Assembly (NCBI GenBank): GCA_013377095.1
Contig: JACAAY010000040.1
Span: forward strand, 1-44,043
DNA length: 44,043 nucleotides
Source: Desulfuromonadales bacterium
Lineage (GTDB): Bacteria; Desulfobacterota; Desulfuromonadia; Geobacterales; Pseudopelobacteraceae
Reading direction: 5' to 3'
Part shown: in pieces, positions 17,080 through 26,323 of the stretch
Numbering within the stretch: position 1 is the stretch's first letter
Layout: each line of letters begins with the position of its first letter
Translations under genes and position numbers: made by a program
Notes under the pieces: generated by a model
The model's input: only the letters and a program-made list of their open reading frames with translations
Database searches by the model: none
What the model was told of the DNA's origin: nothing

Positions 17080-18730
17080 CTGATAGATACTCCTTGATCT
17101 GTGCGAGTTCGAACGGTTTCATCTGCGGGATATCCCGGGGGATCGGGATGCCCTGGCAGCGAAGAAAATGGGCGCGGGTCAGTAGTGCGGCGCCGAAAAG
17201 GATGTTGAATGCGACGGTTACGATGGTTCGGCGGGTGGGGTCCTCCAGGAAAGATCCGCCAACCCATTCGTTAAAGGAGCCCATGGCCGGGCCGCACCAG
17301 ATCTGGTAATCGATCTTGCGGGTCGGGTCACCGTCCTTCGACCAGTGGGCGGCCTGTCCCAGATACCAGCGGAAGACCAGCGCCATGCGGTGTTTCGGAT
17401 CCTGTTCGGCGCGCGTGACCTGCTGCGGTGCACGCTGTAGAAAATAGTCGCGGGTAGTCTTCCAGATCTCCTCCAGCGGTGAGCGGAAGATGGTCTTCTC
17501 CAGCTTCTCCCGTTCCGCGGCCGGGATTTCCTCCAGGCTCGGGCAGGCCCGGTAGATCTCGTAGAGTTTTGCGGCGCGCATGGGAAACATGGTGCCACGT
17601 TTGAGGACCTGTACGTTGACCCCCATTTCGAACATGTCGGCGGAGGGGGCCATGGTCACGTCTGCCTGGCGGGTCTCGGCCAGCATGGCGCGAACCTCGT
17701 CCGATGTACCGGATTCGACGCAGGCCTGGTTGATGGAGCCGGTCATGACATAGGCTGCCCCCATGACAAATGCGGATGCGGCCGCAGCTGGTGTGGAGAT
17801 GCCGCCACCAAGACCCACGCGCAGTTTCAGGTCGTAGCCGTGCTCGGTTTCCATGCGGCTGGCCAGGGATGCGATGGTGGGAAAGAGGGCGTTTGCCGGC
17901 CGGTTATCGGTGTGTCCGCCGGAGTCGGCCTCGGCGGTGATCTCCTGGGCCATGGGTATGCGGGAGGCCAGTTCAGCCTGTTCGGCGGTGATTTCGCCGT
18001 TTGCCAGCAGTTCCCGCAGAAAAACCTCGGGTGGTGGCGCAAAGAACCTGGTGGCCAGCTCTTCCCGCGAAACCTTGGCAATGATTCGGTTGGGGGTTGC
18101 GATGGTGCCGTCCGGCTGGCGGTGGATGCCGCGTACGCGGTAGCGCACCAGCGGCAGGGTCAGCTTAAGGAATGCGGATGCCTCGATCAGGCGGACCCCT
18201 TTTCTCAGATACAGCTCCACCAGGGCCTGCTCAAGTTCCGGCTCGTGGGGAGAATGGATCAGATTACAGCCATAGGGGAACGTTCCACGTGACAGGCGAT
18301 CGATGGCAGCCTCAACCTCAGGGAGCGACAGGCCGGCTGCTCCGAAGAAGCCGAGCATGCCCGCCTTGCCCAATTCCGAAACCATGGCGACCGAGCTGAT
18401 TCCCTTGGCCATTGATCCGCCCAGATAGGGATAGCGGATGCCCAGTTCCCGACAGAAGTCGCTGTTGCCCAGGTTTTCGGGGAGGCAGGGGGGCACGAAA
18501 CCGATCAGCGGCAGTGCGCCGGGCGTCGCTGGGCCTCCCTCGGGCAGCAACCGTGCACTGGACAGTGCGAGCACGTTTCCGTTCTGGTCGGCAACATAAA
18601 CGGGCTTGTGGAGCAGGTGAAGCGCCGCGGACATGCTTTTTTCGGGGTGAGGGTGATTTGATGGGCCGGGTTGGCACCATCCGAGAATGCTGTGCTCTGA
18701 TGTGGCATTACCCTGAGGTTGAAACGGCAT
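17060..18730 (-). CDS. pfaD: PfaD-like FMN enoyl reductase of the PUFA synthase
   Basis: A 556-residue (beta/alpha)8 enoyl reductase of the PfaD/2-nitropropane dioxygenase group. Diagnostic stretches are GSMAKGISS near 105, EADSGGHTD near 267, GLGGGIST near 306 and MGAAYVMTGS near 323; the last two bind FMN phosphate. In PUFA synthases this trans-acting enzyme reduces selected enoyl intermediates, so it sets double-bond positions. I choose the ATG at 18730 because AGGAG lies 11 bases upstream; an open frame runs back to 18838 without a ribosome site or family similarity. It is the first gene of the pfaD-pfaA-pfaC-oleA-oleB unit and overlaps pfaA by 20 bases. Confidence 0.9.
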   Translation of the reverse strand: MPFQPQGNATSEHSILGWCQPGPSNHPHPEKSMSAALHLLHKPVYVADQNGNVLALSSARLLPEGGPATPGALPLIGFVPPCLPENLGNSDFCRELGIRYPYLGGSMAKGISSVAMVSELGKAGMLGFFGAAGLSLPEVEAAIDRLSRGTFPYGCNLIHSPHEPELEQALVELYLRKGVRLIEASAFLKLTLPLVRYRVRGIHRQPDGTIATPNRIIAKVSREELATRFFAPPPEVFLRELLANGEITAEQAELASRIPMAQEITAEADSGGHTDNRPANALFPTIASLASRMETEHGYDLKLRVGLGGGISTPAAAASAFVMGAAYVMTGSINQACVESGTSDEVRAMLAETRQADVTMAPSADMFEMGVNVQVLKRGTMFPMRAAKLYEIYRACPSLEEIPAAEREKLEKTIFRSPLEEIWKTTRDYFLQRAPQQVTRAEQDPKHRMALVFRWYLGQAAHWSKDGDPTRKIDYQIWCGPAMGSFNEWVGGSFLEDPTRRTIVTVAFNILFGAALLTRAHFLRCQGIPIPRDIPQMKPFELAQIKEYLSGESARS

Positions 18731-19055
18731 CAAACGAGAGTCTCCTGTTATCGGTGCAATTTCCAACAGATCAGCGTGCATGAAACAGGGGTGGTGTGGG
18801 CGGTCTCGAAGCGCACTGTTTCTGTGACGTTTTTTCAAGGGAGTAGCGGGAGAATTCCGATGTCCCGAGTAAAAGTAAATTCCTTTTTTATCTTAAAAAT
18901 TCAGATAATACAAGAAAAGTCTGTGTTACAGCACGCTGGTGCGTTTGAAGCACAAGCTATACTCATTCGGTCCGAGTTCGTCCGATACATTGTGTGTAGC
19001 TTTTTGGTGAAGCGCCGGAGGGAGTGCTCTGGCGCAGGTGGTTCATCGCGGATTC
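18731..19055 (-). promoter_or_regulatory. Intergenic leader carrying the likely pfa/ole operon promoter
   Basis: A 325-base gap between the upstream GGDEF-EAL gene and pfaD, both on the minus strand. The centre (about 18880-18920) is AT-rich; on the minus strand it contains TTGTATTATCTGAATTTTT, a plausible -10 region (TATTAT), with no convincing -35. It is the only large gap before the operon, so the promoter is probably here. No operator or riboswitch is recognised. Confidence 0.35.
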
Positions 19056-21248
19056 TCAGTCAGTCGGATGGTCAGGAATCAATCGGCACAAGAGGGGTGA
19101 TCCCTGACCATTGGGGGAGGCGGTGCTCTGCATAAGCATGCAGCAGGAGATTTTGGCGCACTCTGCCGAGTGAAATGGTAATTCCTCCAGGCATATCGAT
19201 GTGTTCATGAAGCGCTGCAATAGTTTGTCCGCCGGCATGGGGCGGGCAAAATAGTATCCCTGGGCTTCCTGGCAACTGTGGCTTATCAGTATCTGCTCCT
19301 GCTCAACACACTCAACCCCTTCGGAAACCACGTCAAGTCCCAGACTTTGGGACATGGCAATAATTGCCGCAAGTATCTGATTATCCTCTCGTGATTCGTG
19401 AACATGGATCAGAAAGGACCGATCTATTTTCAGGATATTGATCGGCATGTTTCGCAGGTAACTGAGCGAGGAGTATCCGGTGCCAAAATCGTCGATGCTG
19501 ATTTTTACGCCAATTCCTTGCAACGACTTGAGTATGCCGATGGAATGGCCAGAATTTTCCACCAGGGCGCTTTCCACGATTTCCAGTTCCAGAGCTCGCG
19601 GGCAGATGTTGTTTGATGTTATGGCCTCCTTTACAATGCCAAGCAGATTTTGGCGTTGCAACTGCACCGGCGAGACGTTGACGGATATTCTGGCAAGGGG
19701 AAAACCCTGGCAATGCCACTGATGCAGTTGGCGACAGGCCTCTTTAAGCACCCATTCGCCAATCGGAAGAATCAGCCCGGTCTGCTCTGCCAGCGGTATG
19801 AATTTGTCGGGGGATACCGTCCCCAATTCGGGGTGGCGCCAGCGGATCAAGGCTTCGGCGCTGGTCCAGGAGTTATGCGTCAGATTCACCCTGGGCTGGT
19901 AATAGAGCTCAAATTCGCCCCGTTCCAGTGCCCTGTGCAGGTCGTTAATCAGCACCAGCTTTTCCGAGAGCCTCTCGTGCAGTGAGTCAGTGAAAAGTTC
20001 CACGTTGTTTTTGCCTTTTTCTTTTGCCAGGTACATGGCTGAATCCGCGTTTTTGACGAGGGTTTCAGCTGTGGCGCCATGTTCGGGAAAAAGGGCCACC
20101 CCAATGCTGGCGGATACGAACAGGCGTTTATCCTCAATCTGGTAGGGTTGAAACAGTTTTTCAATATGTTTGCGGGCAACCGACAGCGCATTTTCGGGAG
20201 TTTTGACGTCCTGCAGAAAAATCGTGAACTCGTCACCTCCCAAACGCGCCAGGGTATCGTCGGCACGGATAGCTGCCGCAAGTCGGGAAGCCGTCTCCAG
20301 CAGAAGCTGATCGCCGGTCCGGTGGCCATGGGTATCGTTTATCAGTTTGAAGTTGTCCAGGTCGATGAACAGCACGGCCAGATATTCTCCGGTTCTGGTG
20401 GCGCGAAGCAGAGCCTGCTCCAGTCGGTCGTTGAAAAGGACACGATTTGGCAGACCGGTCAGTGCATCAAAATTTGCCATATGGTGCAGTTGATCCTGAC
20501 GTTCCAGAAGATTCACATCCCGGCGTTCAATTTCAGTCAGCATCTCATTGAAACGATCCGCCAACTGGTTCATCTCGTCAGTGCCACTGGCAACCACCCT
20601 CTTCGAATAGTCCTTGGTGTAGCTTACCTCCTGCATGGTGGTTGCCATGGATGTCACCGGTTCGGTGATAACCCGCTGAAAACGGTCGGCCAGCAGGTAG
20701 CTGAACCCGAGGGCAACAAGCAGGATAATTACGCTGATACCGGTAGAAACGGTAATTTTTCTGGTAAGAATGTACTCGTCCTGCTCAATGAGAATGGTTC
20801 CGAGGCGGCTGCCATCCTTGATGATGGGCCGTTCTACTCCGGGGCTCAACTCAAAGATTTTGCGTTTGACTTCTGATTGCAGGGTTATTAAGCGCTGTGG
20901 CAGGTCAGCGGGTTTCATAAACGTGTTCTTGTTATAATATGCGCTTACATGACCCTTCTCATCCAGGACGAAGAGCTGCTTGATGGACGGATCGGCTCTG
21001 AGAGCCGCGAGCGATTTGGTGACAGCCTGCTCATCTCCAAACGACAGGGCTGCCCCAACATCTGCGCCGATGATATCGCCCAGCGCGCCCAGTCGCTCGC
21101 GGCTCTCCTGGTTGAAGGAAACATAGCTGTAGACCAGAAAGCTAAGCAGGGTAGCTACGAGGACGATGGAACAGGCCAGCATGATCACCAGTCGCTGCAT
21201 ACTGCGAAAAGTGGAAACCGACTGGAATATGCGCTTGAGTATATTCAT
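19056..21248 (-). CDS. Membrane HAMP-GGDEF-EAL cyclic di-GMP enzyme (YfiN/TpbB-like partner of YfiR)
   Basis: About 730 residues. TM helix at about 20-45, periplasmic sensor (about 46-160), second TM (about 165-190), HAMP, then a GGDEF domain with intact RLGGDEF and an RADD inhibitory site five residues before it, then an EAL domain with EALIRW and DDFGTGYSS. Both synthase and phosphodiesterase motifs look complete. The adjacent upstream yfiR-like gene suggests control like YfiR over YfiN, in which the periplasmic protein represses the cyclase; here an EAL domain is added. I prefer the ATG at 21248, just after the yfiR stop; an in-frame ATG at 21269 overlaps yfiR and lacks a ribosome site. 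Confidence 0.85.
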   Translation of the reverse strand: MNILKRIFQSVSTFRSMQRLVIMLACSIVLVATLLSFLVYSYVSFNQESRERLGALGDIIGADVGAALSFGDEQAVTKSLAALRADPSIKQLFVLDEKGHVSAYYNKNTFMKPADLPQRLITLQSEVKRKIFELSPGVERPIIKDGSRLGTILIEQDEYILTRKITVSTGISVIILLVALGFSYLLADRFQRVITEPVTSMATTMQEVSYTKDYSKRVVASGTDEMNQLADRFNEMLTEIERRDVNLLERQDQLHHMANFDALTGLPNRVLFNDRLEQALLRATRTGEYLAVLFIDLDNFKLINDTHGHRTGDQLLLETASRLAAAIRADDTLARLGGDEFTIFLQDVKTPENALSVARKHIEKLFQPYQIEDKRLFVSASIGVALFPEHGATAETLVKNADSAMYLAKEKGKNNVELFTDSLHERLSEKLVLINDLHRALERGEFELYYQPRVNLTHNSWTSAEALIRWRHPELGTVSPDKFIPLAEQTGLILPIGEWVLKEACRQLHQWHCQGFPLARISVNVSPVQLQRQNLLGIVKEAITSNNICPRALELEIVESALVENSGHSIGILKSLQGIGVKISIDDFGTGYSSLSYLRNMPINILKIDRSFLIHVHESREDNQILAAIIAMSQSLGLDVVSEGVECVEQEQILISHSCQEAQGYYFARPMPADKLLQRFMNTSICLEELPFHSAECAKISCCMLMQSTASPNGQGSPLLCRLIPDHPTD

Positions 21249-21252
21249 GGGC

Positions 21253-21783
21253 TCAATTGATGACATCATGGGCTAATTTAAGCAGGTGCGAAGAGAAAGA
21301 GATGGAGGCTTTGCCTGCCGCGGACCGGTTCAGATCGAAGGTAACCCGGTTGTCGACAGTCAACAGGCTGATCATGCCTCCAAGACGGGCGAAGTTTCGC
21401 ATGTCGCTGATGGTCAGAATTCCGCGACGATGTGCCTCGGTCAGCAATTTCTGCAGGTTGTGGCGCTCGGACGAGGCGATAAACAGCATCTGGCAACCGT
21501 CCACCTGGCCAGGATCCTCAATCCTCCGGATCGCCAAGGGGCGGTTCTTGATCAGTTTCCCCCTCGATGATACGAGGATGTTTTCCAGGGGGGTGTCACC
21601 GATCAGACAGGTGGTGAACGATGCACTGTTCTTTGACGGGGATGGCATCTCTATAAAAAGCGGCAAGTTGAGGAGATACTTGGCCTTGACCAGATACTCT
21701 TGTGGTACCTCATCCTCCTGTCCGCAGGAAAGTGTCGGAGACAGGAGGGATAGCAGCAGTATGACAAGCCATCGCAGTACCAT
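21253..21783 (-). CDS. YfiR-family (DUF4154) periplasmic protein
   Basis: A 176-residue protein with an N-terminal signal peptide (hydrophobic to about residue 18, SPTLSCGQ). It has YfiR/DUF4154 features: VKAKYLLNLPLFIEMP near the mature start, CLIGDTPL, QMLFIASSE, GILTISDMRNFARLGGMISL and VTFDLNRSAA. YfiR binds and represses the periplasmic domain of the cyclase YfiN. It starts three bases after the TonB receptor stop and is followed by the GGDEF-EAL gene, so ligand uptake and cyclic di-GMP signalling may be linked. Family assignment is solid; the actual regulatory sense is inferred. Confidence 0.82.
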   Translation of the reverse strand: MVLRWLVILLLSLLSPTLSCGQEDEVPQEYLVKAKYLLNLPLFIEMPSPSKNSASFTTCLIGDTPLENILVSSRGKLIKNRPLAIRRIEDPGQVDGCQMLFIASSERHNLQKLLTEAHRRGILTISDMRNFARLGGMISLLTVDNRVTFDLNRSAAGKASISFSSHLLKLAHDVIN

Positions 21784-21785
21784 GG

Positions 21786-23786
21786 TTAGAACCTGTAGGT
21801 GGCCTTGATGCGGAACGTGATGCCATCCTGCGGAATTTCCCGCAGGGTCTCATTGAGGCTGTTGAAATGTTCTGGCCCTGAAGGGGCGGAATAACGGGTA
21901 TCAAACAGGTTGTAGATCGAGGCCGAGAGATCCAGCCCCTTCAGCAGATCGCGATTCAGCAGGGTCAGGTTGAAGATGGCGGCTCCGGCAACCCGCTCAT
22001 GTTTAACATTGAGTCGAGAACTGCTATAGACCGACTCCAGGGTGGCGAAGCTCTTTTTCAGGGGCAGTGGAACGGTCACTGCTCCTTTCAGCAGGGAGCC
22101 AGGTGAATTGGACACGGGTTGGTTTGATCCCAGGTATTTGGAATCCTGGTAGCTGTAGTTAAGTCGTCCACTGAAACCGTTTTCCCACTTGCCCTCAACC
22201 CGCAGCTCAATCCCCTTCGACTCCACACTTCTCTGATTTCTGAATACCAGGAGTCCATCGGTGTCGGTAACCTGCTCCAGCAGGTCAGATATGCGGGTAT
22301 AGAAGCCTGAAAGCGTAGTGCGGATATTCTCTCCGTAGTACTGTTCCCACCCCAACTCCACGGTACGGACCTTCTCCGGCTTCAAATCCGGGTTTCCCTT
22401 CTGGGAAATACCATCACCGTAAAACTGTTCATAGGCATTGGGTGCACGAAATGCTTCGCCATAGGTGAGGCGCAGCACCGTGGTATCCAGGGGTTTCCAG
22501 ATCAGGGCTGCTCGGGGGTTGGTCGTGCTGCCAAAATTGTCATAGTGGTCGAAACGCAGGCCGGCGTTCAGGATCAATTGCTTCAGAATGTGGTACTCGT
22601 CCTGCAAATAATATCCCTGAACCAGACTGTGATGATTCAGAACCGGTCCCACCGCGGGTGGTGTAACGACATAACTGTGCAGGCGTTGCGTGAACTGCCA
22701 GCGATGCTCCATACCGAGAGTCAACAGGTGGTCACCGATCGCTTTGGTTGCAAGAAGGTCGCTGCCGATCCACTCGCCCAGGTTGTCGTCCCGGATCAGA
22801 GTGCGATTATTATCAATATCCAGGTTGGGGTAATCGCTTTCAACTCCGTAACGGTTGTAGGTCAGTCGAACACCAACGTCGGCCCAGCTGCCGGAATGAT
22901 TGTAGCTGAGTCCTGCCAGGGTGTGGCGATCTCCGACTTTCTCACCTTGATCATTGAAGATGGTGCCGTAGTGGGCGGTGGGGACGGCCTTGTCCCTGGT
23001 CTGGTGCAACAGGAGCAGCGAGAAGTCTTTCCAGGCAATTTTTGTCAGCAGATCCCAGGAATTTTCACCGTCCAGCCCTTGGGCGATGCCGTTGTTTGTG
23101 GCTGCATACTCGGGAAAGGAGAGCCGTTGCCGGCCGGACGTATCCCGGTAGCTGCCGGAGAACAGCAGGTCAGCTTCTCCTGTCGGTTTGCCACCGCCGG
23201 TGGCCCGACCGGTCCAGGCGTTGAAACTGCCGCCGGAGACGGAGAGTTCCCCTCCTCTGATATCCTTGCCGCTGCGCGTGATCACGTTGACGACAGCCAG
23301 GAAGGCATTGGTGCCGTAGAGCGACGACCCCGGTCCTCGGATGACTTCGATCCGGTCGATCAGATCCAGGTCAACCGGAAAATCGCTTCCCATGGGAGCT
23401 GCTTCATAGAGTCCGTCATTCAGGCGGTAGCCATCCACAAGCAGCAGAATACGCGTGTTGAAGTCACCCAGGGGGCTGAAGCCACGCACACCGATGTTGT
23501 GGTAGCTGCGGACATAGGTAGTGTAAAAGCCTCGAACACTGTTGAGGACCTCGGCCAGGTTGCGGAAGCCACCTTTACGGATGTCATCGGATGTGATGAT
23601 GGAAACGGAAGCCGGGGCGTCGGTCAGTTCCTGCTGATACTTGCTGGCCCCGGTTACGGTGGTTACCTCGGTGTTCATCAGTTGTTCAATGGTATCGAGA
23701 GGGGGCTGCTCGCCCTGGGCAGCCGCAGGTACGGAAAGGAGGACGATGAGAAACAGTATGAGAACAGTACGGACGTAACAAGGCAT
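21786..23786 (-). CDS. TonB-dependent outer-membrane receptor
   Basis: A 666-residue receptor with a signal peptide (cleavage near AAAQG). The plug domain at about 35-165 has VSIITSDDIRKGGFRNLAEVLNS, IGVRGFS, RILLLVDGYRLND and IEVIRGPGSSLYGTNAF. The rest is a beta-barrel ending in the aromatic residue expected of porins (KATYRF). AAGGAGG with 8-base spacing fixes the ATG at 23786. Such receptors use TonB energy to import siderophores, cobalamin, haem or oligosaccharides; the ligand is not evident. The following yfiR and GGDEF-EAL genes make a common receptor-signalling cassette, and the genes upstream (23851-27634) could make the ligand. Confidence 0.9.
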   Translation of the reverse strand: MPCYVRTVLILFLIVLLSVPAAAQGEQPPLDTIEQLMNTEVTTVTGASKYQQELTDAPASVSIITSDDIRKGGFRNLAEVLNSVRGFYTTYVRSYHNIGVRGFSPLGDFNTRILLLVDGYRLNDGLYEAAPMGSDFPVDLDLIDRIEVIRGPGSSLYGTNAFLAVVNVITRSGKDIRGGELSVSGGSFNAWTGRATGGGKPTGEADLLFSGSYRDTSGRQRLSFPEYAATNNGIAQGLDGENSWDLLTKIAWKDFSLLLLHQTRDKAVPTAHYGTIFNDQGEKVGDRHTLAGLSYNHSGSWADVGVRLTYNRYGVESDYPNLDIDNNRTLIRDDNLGEWIGSDLLATKAIGDHLLTLGMEHRWQFTQRLHSYVVTPPAVGPVLNHHSLVQGYYLQDEYHILKQLILNAGLRFDHYDNFGSTTNPRAALIWKPLDTTVLRLTYGEAFRAPNAYEQFYGDGISQKGNPDLKPEKVRTVELGWEQYYGENIRTTLSGFYTRISDLLEQVTDTDGLLVFRNQRSVESKGIELRVEGKWENGFSGRLNYSYQDSKYLGSNQPVSNSPGSLLKGAVTVPLPLKKSFATLESVYSSSRLNVKHERVAGAAIFNLTLLNRDLLKGLDLSASIYNLFDTRYSAPSGPEHFNSLNETLREIPQDGITFRIKATYRF

Positions 23787-23850
23787 GGGTTATTTCCTCC
23801 TTCGGCACTCATTACTGTTATATCTATGTGCAGATCTCATCGTAGACGCA

Positions 23851-24888
23851 TCAACTAAAGACGCCTCTTTTTTTCAGCATAAACAAGATACTATCCTTGA
23901 ACCGTATTCCTGAAAATAAAGTGCACACAATAGTAGCAAGTCGAGCCTGGATAAATAGTGTACGTCCTTTGACATGATAGTGGCCAAGCCTCGACAGGTC
24001 ACCTTTGTTTTTTATGAATGACGCCTTCTTTATGGTAATTTTTCTCAAATCAAGAAATGTATGGCAGTAATTATTTGGCACCAAGAAAGGGTAGAGATTG
24101 ATCTTGTCATAAATAGCCTTGCCGTTTTCAGTATTCCAATCAATATTCATATACTCAAAATATTTTCCGGTAGTGGATTGAGTATGCTTGTCTTGTGTAA
24201 TCGGCTTGTTATCGCCGGTAATATATCCCTTCAAGTCGGAGAGAAAGGTTGCCTGGAGAGTCTCATTTATTCTTGTTTCTATAGTATACCAGTCATCGCC
24301 TTCATGTATTGGAAATGTATGCTGGCCGATCATGGCCCCGGCATCAATTGCCTTGTTCATGATCAAATAGGTAACCGCTGACTCCCTGTCTCCATTTTTC
24401 AGCGACCATAATGTGGGTAGTGCACCGCGATACTGAGGCAATTTGGATGGATGAATGTTTACGGTGCCATGCTTAGGCAAGGTGATAATTTCTTCCGGAA
24501 GAATCGACCAGGCGTTGACAACCATAACATCGACACGTTTCGATGTTAAATAATCAATTACCTCACTTTTGTTGCTGAAATTGACAACCTCTGTCCTGCA
24601 TTCGGAAAGAGTTTTTAACATAGTGCCGTATCTGCGGAAAAAGGATGTTGCACATTGTGAGGTCAGCTTCCATACAATCAACAGAATTCTTTCCAGCAAC
24701 CTGTAACGATTCCGTTGTCTCAGAATATATATGAGTTTAAAGAGGACGTTTACCGGATTCAGGGTGTTAACTGATTGAAATTCGTCTATCAGCCCGATTC
24801 CAATGACATCAAATGTGTCGTCGCTACACAACAAGAGAAAAGTTTCTATATGATATCCCACATAGATTATTCTGATTTTTTCCTTCAT
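23851..24888 (-). CDS. Formyltransferase-family protein (Fmt/PurN-like)
   Basis: A 345-residue protein with a formyl_trans_N core: VNIHPSKLPQYRGALPTLW (Asn144, His146) and AIDAGAMIGQ (Asp182), the Asn-His-Asp triad of 10-formyl-THF-dependent transferases. The region before the core and the ~130 residues after it match no family I know. The DNA is more AT-rich than its neighbours, suggesting transfer. The start at 24888 is preferred; the frame extends to a GTG at 24939 without a ribosome site. Same strand as the ATP-grasp gene upstream and the TonB receptor 64 bases downstream. Possible targets are an amino sugar, an amine or a peptide; none is indicated. Confidence 0.75.
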   Translation of the reverse strand: MKEKIRIIYVGYHIETFLLLCSDDTFDVIGIGLIDEFQSVNTLNPVNVLFKLIYILRQRNRYRLLERILLIVWKLTSQCATSFFRRYGTMLKTLSECRTEVVNFSNKSEVIDYLTSKRVDVMVVNAWSILPEEIITLPKHGTVNIHPSKLPQYRGALPTLWSLKNGDRESAVTYLIMNKAIDAGAMIGQHTFPIHEGDDWYTIETRINETLQATFLSDLKGYITGDNKPITQDKHTQSTTGKYFEYMNIDWNTENGKAIYDKINLYPFLVPNNYCHTFLDLRKITIKKASFIKNKGDLSRLGHYHVKGRTLFIQARLATIVCTLFSGIRFKDSILFMLKKRGVFS

Positions 24889-24964
24889 GCGCGGTTTCTT
24901 CTTGAGCCCTCTTCCGGAGGGGCAAGAGACAAGACGCACACAGTCTGTTGCCTCGGGATTGAGC

Positions 24965-25519
24965 TCATATCAACCCGGTTACCGCATCGTAGCCGGTCCG
25001 ATAGAGATACATCCAGGCGCCAGTCTGTAAGGCGGTCAAAAATAACATGACAGCCACCATTCTCGACATGCTCCCAATCTCTTTCCGGAAGAAAATCACC
25101 ACCTGTTCGGGGCCGGACCAGACCGCCGCCTGCAACATTACACCGGTAAAGGCAAGGCATCCCGCAAGTCTCGACTTCTCGTGGATTGCGTCAGATGCAC
25201 GCCGAAGGTCCTCGCCGAGACTAAGATCATGTCCGGTTTTCGCATAGATGGCAAGAAAGACTCCGGCTATGACTATATTTACGCTCCACATTGTAAAAAA
25301 GGCATACAGAAGTCGAACTCCCAGCGCCTTCAACGCGATATTTAATGCCGCACACAGCGCTGCAAGCCAGTAGTCGGCAATAATATATGCGGTTCTCTTG
25401 GCGGCAATGAGCGCCACCTTTCTGGCCCCCACGCCGACGCTGTCACCAGGTTTGATGTCGGCGAATGCCTTCATTCCATCGCTTACAATTCCACAGGTTT
25501 TTCTGAGATGTCCACGCAT
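24965..25519 (-). CDS. Small integral membrane protein, unknown function
   Basis: A 184-residue protein with about four predicted hydrophobic helices (near 45-65, 70-92, 118-135, 155-172) and a basic/acidic loop around 95-115. I recognise no family. ATG at 25519 is three bases after the stop of the upstream gene, so it is very probably co-translated with it. It could be a transporter or anchor for the product of the neighbouring ATP-grasp and formyltransferase genes, but nothing in the sequence proves this. Confidence 0.6.
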   Translation of the reverse strand: MRGHLRKTCGIVSDGMKAFADIKPGDSVGVGARKVALIAAKRTAYIIADYWLAALCAALNIALKALGVRLLYAFFTMWSVNIVIAGVFLAIYAKTGHDLSLGEDLRRASDAIHEKSRLAGCLAFTGVMLQAAVWSGPEQVVIFFRKEIGSMSRMVAVMLFLTALQTGAWMYLYRTGYDAVTGLI

Positions 25520-25522
25520 GGT

Positions 25523-26308
25523 CTAGGTAATCGTCCTGACTTTTTTGAAGGCCAGATTGTTCTCTTGCGCCCACTGCACCAGCCAGGTGTTGACGTGTGG
25601 CGGATAGGAGAACCAGTAGAAATTCTCCTCTTCTGTCTGTTCGGGTGGATAGTGGCGTACAATTAACGGTTTTTTGCCGAATTCGCGTTCGACCTTCTCA
25701 ATGTTCGGCAGGACGACCTCTTGGAGAAATACATTCTCGCGGTGGTCCTCTTCCTGCTCAAATACATCGAAGAGGACACCATGCGCAATAAAGTGCGCCA
25801 GGTAGTAATGGTAGTAATTACGGGCAGGTTTAAGAGAAATCCACCAGTCACTTAAATCGCGACGCATAACTGGGTATCCGGAGCGATCGAGCAGGCGGTG
25901 ATGGAAGCCTACCAGGCTTTCTCCTGTCTTTAGTACCACCTCGGTCATGGGCTTGCCCTGGCTCGCATGGAAATCCACAATATCGCAGGTTACCATTGTT
26001 CCATCCGGCATCGAGAGACTGAGACGGCCAAGACTCTTTTTTTCGGCATTGAAATGCACAAACATATCTTCAATGTATTCCGGCAGAAACGCTTTCAACC
26101 CCATCCACTGCGACGCCTGCACGAAGAAGGTAAAGCCGTTGTCTGGTGACGGCAAGCATCGCCATAAAACTCCACGGGGCTGCCCCTTCATTTCCGGCCA
26201 TAAATGCACGCCCAGCATTTCTTCTACAGATCGTTTCAGTGCGGCATCGTTCCAGCGCCGATGAATTTCCGTCCGTGCTTCGTTTAAAGAGGAGTGCACA
26301 TCATCCAT
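25523..26308 (-). CDS. Conserved-looking protein of unknown function in the ATP-grasp operon
   Basis: A 261-residue soluble protein without signal peptide or TM segment. It is rich in aromatic residues and His (NYYHYYLAHFIAHG near 175; ENFYWFSYPPHVNTWLV near the end). No family is recognised. It lies 15 bases after the ATP-grasp gene and three bases before the membrane-protein gene, which supports a shared pathway. A new enzyme or carrier role is possible. Confidence 0.6.
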   Translation of the reverse strand: MDDVHSSLNEARTEIHRRWNDAALKRSVEEMLGVHLWPEMKGQPRGVLWRCLPSPDNGFTFFVQASQWMGLKAFLPEYIEDMFVHFNAEKKSLGRLSLSMPDGTMVTCDIVDFHASQGKPMTEVVLKTGESLVGFHHRLLDRSGYPVMRRDLSDWWISLKPARNYYHYYLAHFIAHGVLFDVFEQEEDHRENVFLQEVVLPNIEKVEREFGKKPLIVRHYPPEQTEEENFYWFSYPPHVNTWLVQWAQENNLAFKKVRTIT

Positions 26309-26323
26309 CAGGTCTACCCACTT

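Noticed and set aside
18731..18838. N-terminal extension of PfaD to 18838
   Set aside because: No ribosome site and no family similarity in the extra 36 residues, whereas AGGAG precedes the ATG at 18730.
22545..23858. 437-codon plus-strand frame opposite the TonB receptor
   Set aside because: Complement of a well-supported receptor gene; no ribosome site or family similarity.
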